Assembly: GCA_910586175.1 (NCBI GenBank)
Contig: CAJUIJ010000101.1
Span: forward strand, 1 to 8,695
Length of the DNA stretch: 8,695 nt
Direction: 5' to 3'
Origin: an uncultured Muribaculaceae bacterium
GTDB lineage: Bacteria > Bacteroidota > Bacteroidia > Bacteroidales > Muribaculaceae
Of this stretch, positions 5,839-8,695 are shown one piece after another. The position numbers were made by a program, and so were the translations under genes. Position 1 is the stretch's first letter; each line of letters opens with the position of its first letter. The notes beneath the pieces are model-generated. The model was given only the letters and a program-made list of their open reading frames with translations, was not told where the DNA came from and ran no database searches.

Positions 5839-6396
5839 TTAATCCATTTCATCAATCAATTCCCATTCATCTATATCTTCGTTATATGAATACTCGAATA
5901 CAGCATCATATTCGGACGAACTGATTTCCCACCATTGACGTTTTCCTTTCTTTTGTGCCACGGCAGTTTGGCCCAAAAAACGTATCTCTATATGATTCTC
6001 AAAAAGGTCTATGTCGATTTTGGTATATCCTATGCTATGATTTTTATTTTTGCGTGCCTGCTTATATAACTCATTGCCGTAACTAACATCATAAACATAT
6101 TTTGTGTTACTCGGCAGATTATATATTACCTCACTTGGCAGCCCTATGGAACTAATCAAAAAATTCGTAGTATCACGCATACAAACGCCATTTCTAACTT
6201 GGCGTTTACATTTTTCTTGCCATAAATTGATACTGTGTAGAATAATTTTTGCCAAATTATTTGTTATTGTCTCTGCCCCCGATTTAGTATAAACTGTTTT
6301 GCATTGCGGCTCACTATTCTGTTGCGCCCACATCAACAGCGGCAGCATTAGACATACTGCAAGGATTCCGATTAGATATTTTCGACTGCGTACCAT
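5839..6396 (-). CDS. Exported protein, AT-rich phage cargo (moron) on the opposite strand
   Basis: ATG at 6396 gives 185 residues; the longer reading from 6468 is rejected because it would begin upstream of the promoter box and add a Cys/Arg-rich stretch before the signal. A clear Sec signal is present: MVRSRK (1-6), hydrophobic core YLIGILAVCLMLPLLMW (7-23), then likely cleavage near AQ (24-25). The mature part has three cysteines (32, 63, 72), a middle LPSNTKYVYDVSYGN (94-108) and a strongly acidic C-terminus ending EWELIDEMD. No family is recognised. DNA is AT-rich like cargo 1 and 2. It converges on the gp10-like gene with a 36-bp gap and is divergent from the fibre-like gene, so it is an independent unit. 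It probably acts in the periplasm or envelope; the exact role is unknown. Confidence 0.75.
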   Translation of the reverse strand: MVRSRKYLIGILAVCLMLPLLMWAQQNSEPQCKTVYTKSGAETITNNLAKIILHSINLWQEKCKRQVRNGVCMRDTTNFLISSIGLPSEVIYNLPSNTKYVYDVSYGNELYKQARKNKNHSIGYTKIDIDLFENHIEIRFLGQTAVAQKKGKRQWWEISSSEYDAVFEYSYNEDIDEWELIDEMD

Positions 6397-6407
6397 ACGC
6401 AAAGTTA
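6388..6407 (-). promoter_or_regulatory. Promoter box and start-codon dyad of cargo 3
   Basis: On the minus strand TAACTTTG (6407-6400) is a perfect TAnnTTTG box ending 3 bases before ATG 6396, implying an almost leaderless mRNA. No good -33 TTTG is seen. GCGTA/TACGC (plus positions 6388-6392 and 6396-6400, 3-base loop) is a perfect dyad that contains the start codon. Confidence 0.5.
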
Positions 6408-6449
6408 CACATTTTCGGCGACATACGGCGCATACCTCCGAAATTTTGT

Positions 6450-6484
6450 GTCTTTTCCCCGGCGACACCGTCGCCGTAGTTTTG
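6450..6484 (+). promoter_or_regulatory. Promoter C for the fibre-like gene (GTCTTTTC-N19-TAGTTTTG)
   Basis: GTCTTTTC at 6450-6457, 19 bases, then TAGTTTTG at 6477-6484. This is the third copy of the octamer and spacing seen at 877 and 4048. It fires away from the cargo 3 promoter. Confidence 0.65.
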
Positions 6485-6502
6485 CGGTAAAGATTACCGC
6501 AA
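6460..6502 (+). promoter_or_regulatory. Two adjacent perfect dyads around promoter C
   Basis: CGGCGAC (6460-6466) / GTCGCCG (6470-6476) fills the promoter spacer. TTGCGGTAA (6482-6490) / TTACCGCAA (6494-6502) spans the expected transcription start and ends on the A of ATG 6502. Each has a 3-base centre. The first is GC-rich and followed by TAGTTTT, so it could terminate incoming RNA; either could be a protein operator. Confidence 0.65.
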
Positions 6503-7500
6503 TGATAGACGTAACCACCTTAACCAATCTCATAACCCAGTTCAGGAACACCACGGCCTCAAACTCCGTGTCGCCCGAAACCGTCGGCTCGATTCTCCAA
6601 AAGATTGTCGACATACTCGCCACCGCCGGAACACAGGCCAACCTTGACATCATCAACAAGTGGCACGAGGCGTTGAAAGCCGCTGCGCCCGCGCTCACCG
6701 CGCTTTCGCAGGGCAACGCCGACCGCAACCACATATACCTCGCCGCCCGGAGCGTCAACCTATACACCGGCGCACAGACCAATATCGCGCCTATTCAGAT
6801 ACAACAGGCAACCACCGAGCGCGCCGGAGCCATGCGCGCCCAACAGGTCGTTGACCTCAACGCCGCGCGGCGCGACGTGGCCGACATCAAGAAACAGATT
6901 TCCACAATTAACTCCTTGCTCGGCGTCGGCACCGCCGACAACCTCTATAAAGCCTCGCAAATCTCCTGTCAGGTAATCAACGGCTCGCTGCACCTTCTCG
7001 GCGCGCAGACACTCACCGCCGCCGGATATGTGCCGTATCTCTTTCGGCGTGTGCGCAAGCGCAATCCCTATAAGAACAAGTTCGCCACCGCCGAGCAGCG
7101 TGCCGCGCGGCCATACTGCCCGGCCAAGAAAGGCTGGGGGCTTTACGGCTCAATTTACGCCGTCAAACTCGACGGTTCCAAAATACTCTTTTCCACAAAC
7201 CCGCACAGCCACCTGTCCGTCAAGGCAGAGGGATGGTCTGCCGCCGCCTCGACACTCGTAACGCGGCATACCGACCGCCACGGCAACATCCGCTTCGGCC
7301 TCGGTCGTAGCTCCGTGTCGCTAACCGACCCTAAGAATCCGAAAAAGCAGCGTATGATACGCCTCGTTTTCGGAATCGGCCTCGCCAAGCCTATCTATCC
7401 CGGCACCGCCGCCATCACTCCGGCCAACCTCGCAAGCTCCCTCGCCACCTTCACCATCATATACGACCCCGGCAGCAAGTCATGGGCGTTTGGCACATAA
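6502..7500 (+). CDS. Tail-fibre-like / virion-surface protein, 332 aa
   Basis: ATG 6502 is chosen over the in-frame GTG 6448, which lies upstream of promoter C. The N-terminus SVSPETVGSILQKIVDILAT (22-41) is the kind of helix found at the start of many Bacteroidetes phage fibre or baseplate-associated proteins. Residues 103-120 (ATTERAGAMRAQQVVDLN) match the short 'AT-ER-AG-M' collar motif common in tail fibres and are followed by a coiled-coil-like stretch DLNAARRDVADIKKQISTIN (118-137). From about 155 the protein turns beta-rich (SLHLLGAQTLTAAGYVPYLF; WGLYGSIYAVKLDGSKILF), a plausible receptor-binding part. It stands alone under promoter C and precedes the lysis cassette. The fibre assignment is by motif, composition and position, not by search. 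Confidence 0.6.
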   Translation: MIDVTTLTNLITQFRNTTASNSVSPETVGSILQKIVDILATAGTQANLDIINKWHEALKAAAPALTALSQGNADRNHIYLAARSVNLYTGAQTNIAPIQIQQATTERAGAMRAQQVVDLNAARRDVADIKKQISTINSLLGVGTADNLYKASQISCQVINGSLHLLGAQTLTAAGYVPYLFRRVRKRNPYKNKFATAEQRAARPYCPAKKGWGLYGSIYAVKLDGSKILFSTNPHSHLSVKAEGWSAAASTLVTRHTDRHGNIRFGLGRSSVSLTDPKNPKKQRMIRLVFGIGLAKPIYPGTAAITPANLASSLATFTIIYDPGSKSWAFGT

Positions 7501-7531
7501 AAAGAAAGCCCTCGCGGGCGAGCCGCAAGGG
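7497..7531 (-). terminator. Intrinsic terminator of a minus-strand unit
   Basis: Plus-strand CCCT (7509-7512) and GCGG (7514-7517) pair with CCGC (7523-7526) and AGGG (7528-7531) around a 5-base loop with one C/A mismatch. Read on the minus strand the stem is followed by CTTTCTTTTTAT, a good U tract that overlaps the stop codon of the fibre-like gene. On the plus strand the stem is followed only by a weaker, delayed TTTT (7541-7544), so it may also slow plus-strand RNA. Confidence 0.7.
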
Positions 7532-7640
7532 AATGCTATCTTTTATACGAGCCGGGATAGCCCTTGTGGTACAAGACCACTCGGATATGCTATCAATGAA
7601 ACTCCGCCCGGAAAGCCCACGAGGGAGATGCTATCCGTCA
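7506..7640. repeat. Three imperfect hairpin repeats
   Basis: Units begin with AGCCC at about 7507, 7559 and 7614 and end with GCTATC at 7535-7540, 7589-7594 and 7630-7635. In units 1 and 2 the outer AGCCC...GG-GCT bases are kept while the inner stem differs but stays paired: GCGG/CCGC with loop GCGAG, against GTGGT/ACCAC with loop ACAAG. Unit 3 is shortened to CC-ACGA-GG. Change of sequence with preserved pairing suggests selection on RNA or single-strand structure. They are too few and too irregular for a CRISPR array. Confidence 0.65.
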
Positions 7641-7662
7641 TACGTAGAGGTATCCAGTTCAT
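7543..7662 (-). CDS. Possible 39-aa microprotein
   Basis: The ATG at 7662, preceded by CTAAAG, opens a 39-codon frame ending at 7543-7545. It has an internal quasi-repeat around GFPGGVSLIAYPSGLVPQGL and no charged core. It lies in the candidate minus-strand transcript, second after a 12-codon frame that starts from the other 33-bp repeat copy and stops two bases before this ATG. It may simply be the translation of hairpin repeats. Low certainty. Confidence 0.2.
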   Translation of the reverse strand: MNWIPLRMTDSISLVGFPGGVSLIAYPSGLVPQGLSRLV

Positions 7663-7720
7663 CTTTAGCGCGGCTTTACATTGTTAAGAGGTGTCCGGGT
7701 CATTTTTAGTACGGTTTTAC
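7647..7720. repeat. Direct repeat, two 33-bp copies 41 bp apart
   Basis: 7647-7679 and 7688-7720 agree at 26 of 33 positions (shared GAGGT, TCAT, TTTAG, CGG, TTTAC); six of the seven differences are transitions. On the minus strand each copy has an A/G-rich stretch directly before an ATG. Confidence 0.75.
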
Positions 7721-7729
7721 TTACAGACG

Positions 7730-7761
7730 CAAAGATACCCATAATTCACCACATAGCCAAA
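7730..7761 (-). promoter_or_regulatory. Minus-strand promoter, near-consensus Bacteroidetes type
   Basis: Read on the minus strand: TTTG (7761-7758), a 20-bp spacer, TATCTTTG (7737-7730). Both boxes and the spacing match the TTTG-N19/21-TAnnTTTG consensus, making this the best host-type promoter in the window. It points away from the lysis genes into the hairpin-repeat region. Confidence 0.7.
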
Positions 7762-7778
7762 TAATTACGCCACAAAAT

Positions 7779-8012
7779 ATGAACCTCCGCAAACATAAGC
7801 CCACCATTCAGCTACTCGCCGCAATCGCCCTCATCGCCCTGGGCTGCGGGCTGCTCATTGCCGGATTTATTCTGCCCCCTCCGGGCGAAATCCACAACTC
7901 CGTCCTTATCGCTTTCGGCGAAATCCTCACTTTCGCCGGGGCGTTGTTCGGCATCGACTACCATTATAAATACTCGCGGCCAAAAGACCACGACGAAGAC
8001 TTAACCTCATAA
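7779..8012 (+). CDS. Holin-like small membrane protein, 77 aa
   Basis: A 77-residue protein with a basic N-terminus (MNLRKHKP), a first TM at about 10-32 (IQLLAAIALIALGCGLLIAGFIL), a short PPPGEIHNS turn, a second TM at about 42-59 (VLIAFGEILTFAGALFGI) and a charged C-terminal tail (YKYSRPKDHDEDLTS). Two TMs with both ends cytoplasmic is the class II holin layout. The next gene is an endolysin-type amidase, which supports a role in forming the inner-membrane lesion at lysis, although similar small proteins also occur in Bacteroidales mobile elements without a proven role. The start has an A-rich upstream (GCCACAAAAT) and no Shine-Dalgarno. Confidence 0.6.
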   Translation: MNLRKHKPTIQLLAAIALIALGCGLLIAGFILPPPGEIHNSVLIAFGEILTFAGALFGIDYHYKYSRPKDHDEDLTS

Positions 8013-8030
8013 CCATATAACCACATAACC
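8001..8030 (+). repeat. Octanucleotide tract between holin-like gene and amidase
   Basis: TTAACC then TCATAACC (8007-8014), ATATAACC (8015-8022) and ACATAACC (8023-8030). The tract contains the holin-like stop codon and ends 2 bases before the amidase ATG, so it forms the whole translation-initiation region of the amidase. Confidence 0.7.
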
Positions 8031-8032
8031 TT

Positions 8033-8485
8033 ATGCGAAGCATAGACAAGATTATCGTCCATTGCACGGCGACACCCGAGGGGAAGCCCTACACCGTGCA
8101 GCAGATTAGAGAGTGGCATACCGCCCCGAAACCGAAAGGCAACGGCTGGCGCGACATCGGCTATCACTATATAGTCTATCTCGACGGCAGCGTACACAAT
8201 GGCCGACCTGTCGAGCAGATCGGCGCACATTGCTCCGGCCACAACGCGCACTCAATCGGCGTGTGCTACGTCGGCGGCTGCGACGCCAACAGACGGCTAC
8301 CCGACGGACAGCCCGAGCCCAAAGACACGCGCACACCAATACAGAAAACAGCCCTGCGCCAACTCCTGAAGAAACTGAAAGAGCGATACCCCGGCGCACG
8401 GATATACGGGCACCGTGATTTTGCCCCCAAAGCCTGCCCCTCCTTCGACGCAACCGCCGAATATAAAGACATATCCGATTCATAA
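8033..8485 (+). CDS. N-acetylmuramoyl-L-alanine amidase (phage endolysin, T7-lysozyme type)
   Basis: Zinc amidase of the Amidase_2/PGRP family that cuts the bond between MurNAc and L-Ala of peptidoglycan at lysis. In this 150-residue protein the T7 lysozyme active site is complete: zinc ligands His10 (IIVHCTAT), His127 (GHRDF) and Cys135 (KACPSFD), catalytic Tyr46 (GYHYIVY) and Lys133. The His-Lys-Cys spacing (6 and 8 residues) equals that of T7 lysozyme His122/Lys128/Cys130, and length is the same (about 150). There is no signal peptide, so it needs the holin-like protein upstream to reach its substrate. The start codon sits in a small perfect hairpin, TATGC (8032-8036) / GCATA (8040-8044) with a GAA loop, which may slow initiation. 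Function is well supported; timing control is inference. Confidence 0.93.
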   Translation: MRSIDKIIVHCTATPEGKPYTVQQIREWHTAPKPKGNGWRDIGYHYIVYLDGSVHNGRPVEQIGAHCSGHNAHSIGVCYVGGCDANRRLPDGQPEPKDTRTPIQKTALRQLLKKLKERYPGARIYGHRDFAPKACPSFDATAEYKDISDS

Positions 8486-8496
8486 CCCTATGAACA

Positions 8497-8695
8497 ATGA
8501 ACCATAAACTCTACATAATCCTGCTGCTCACCGCACTTTGCGCATCATGCCGGGCAAAGAAAGAAATCGCCGCCGAGAGCCGCGCCGACACCGACAGCGT
8601 GGCCGCCTCCCTCACCTCCGGCTACTTCCTCCGCATCGACACCGCCATGCGCCGCATCAACTTCGACTTCGACACGCTGGATATAACAATAGAGC
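8497..8695 (+). CDS. Small lipoprotein in the lysis cassette (partial, runs off the window)
   Basis: ATG 8497 opens a frame that is still open at the window end (66 codons seen). The ATG at 8490 is rejected because it reaches a stop after five codons. The N-terminus MNHKLYIILLLTALCASC is a lipoprotein signal with acyl-acceptor Cys18 (LCASC; Bacteroidetes lipoboxes are permissive), followed by RAKKEIAAESRADTDSVAAS, a charged stretch. Position 11 bases after an endolysin and the lipoprotein signal suggest an outer-membrane spanin (Rz1-like) or another lysis accessory. The visible aspartate-rich part (FDFDTLDITIE) does not itself prove a spanin. Confidence 0.6.
   Translation, partial: MNHKLYIILLLTALCASCRAKKEIAAESRADTDSVAASLTSGYFLRIDTAMRRINFDFDTLDITIE

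Larger units (their letters stand above)
7499..7725 (-). ncRNA. Candidate small RNA or micro-ORF transcript between fibre and lysis genes
   Basis: This interval has no plus-strand gene but is framed on the minus strand by a near-consensus promoter (7761-7730) and an intrinsic terminator (7531-7497), predicting an RNA of roughly 225 nt. It carries two copies of a 33-bp element, each with an ATG after a purine-rich CTAAARATG, then three related hairpins. Small ORFs of 12 and 39 codons can be read in it. Whether the RNA, a small peptide or both matter cannot be told from sequence. It could also be a mobile repeat element that brought its own signals. Confidence 0.45.

Noticed and set aside
6397..6468. 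N-terminal extension of the minus-strand exported protein
   Set aside because: It would put a Cys/Arg-rich stretch ahead of a complete signal peptide and begins upstream of the TAACTTTG box.
6448..6501. GTG-started N-terminal extension of the fibre-like protein
   Set aside because: It overlaps promoter C and its dyads and adds an Arg-rich segment; ATG 6502 follows the promoter.
7506..7640. Possible CRISPR array
   Set aside because: Only three units of unequal length, with variable paired stems instead of conserved repeats and unique spacers; no cas genes.
7482..7709. Two overlapping plus-strand frames (7482-7709 and 7490-7687) after the fibre-like gene
   Set aside because: Both start inside the fibre gene's last codons and consist of the hairpin repeats read in two frames; no single frame is favoured.
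6502..7761. Diversity-generating retroelement next to the fibre gene
   Set aside because: No reverse transcriptase, and the repeats after the fibre gene do not match its 3' end as template and variable regions would.

Overview
The window looks like part of a Bacteroidales prophage or phage. The evidence is the set of recognisable genes (a portal-like protein, an HK97 gp10-like neck protein, a fibre-like protein with an 'AT-ER-AG-M' collar motif, a small two-TM holin-like protein and a T7-lysozyme-type amidase), the absence of Shine-Dalgarno sites, and promoters of the Bacteroidetes type (TTTG at -33, TAnnTTTG at -7). The backbone is GC-rich. Genus cannot be read from the sequence. No terminase body, capsid, tail tube or tape measure could be recognised, so much of the morphogenesis set is either outside the window or too diverged to name.

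Layout. 3-319: tail of an upstream gene joined by TAATG to an 80-aa protein. 359-874: AT-rich lipoprotein gene (cargo 1). 928-3070: portal-like gene overlapped by a 279-aa gene. 3071-3340: structured non-coding gap. 3341-3580: 79-aa gene, closed by an intrinsic terminator. 3691-4041: AT-rich two-TM membrane protein (cargo 2) with its own promoter. 4087-5802: three overlapping genes of probable head-tail joining function. 5839-6396, minus strand: AT-rich exported protein (cargo 3). 6502-7500: fibre-like protein. 7497-7761, minus strand: a promoter-to-terminator unit with no long ORF that contains imperfect hairpin repeats. 7779-8695: lysis cassette of holin-like protein, amidase and a lipoprotein cut by the window end.

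The most striking signal is regulatory. Each GC-rich phage gene that follows a cargo gene (starts 928, 4087, 6502) is preceded by the same octamer GTCTTTTC, exactly 19 bp before a TAnnTTYG box. At all three the promoter is interwoven with strong inverted repeats. At 928 and 4087 the right arm of a long inverted repeat contains the start codon, while the promoter -10-like box sits at the loop. RNA reading through from the cargo gene would fold and hide (or terminate at) the start, whereas RNA begun at the internal promoter would lack the left arm and be translatable. That would let envelope-directed cargo genes be expressed in a lysogen without switching on virion genes. This is inference from sequence, but the repeats and spacings are directly visible.
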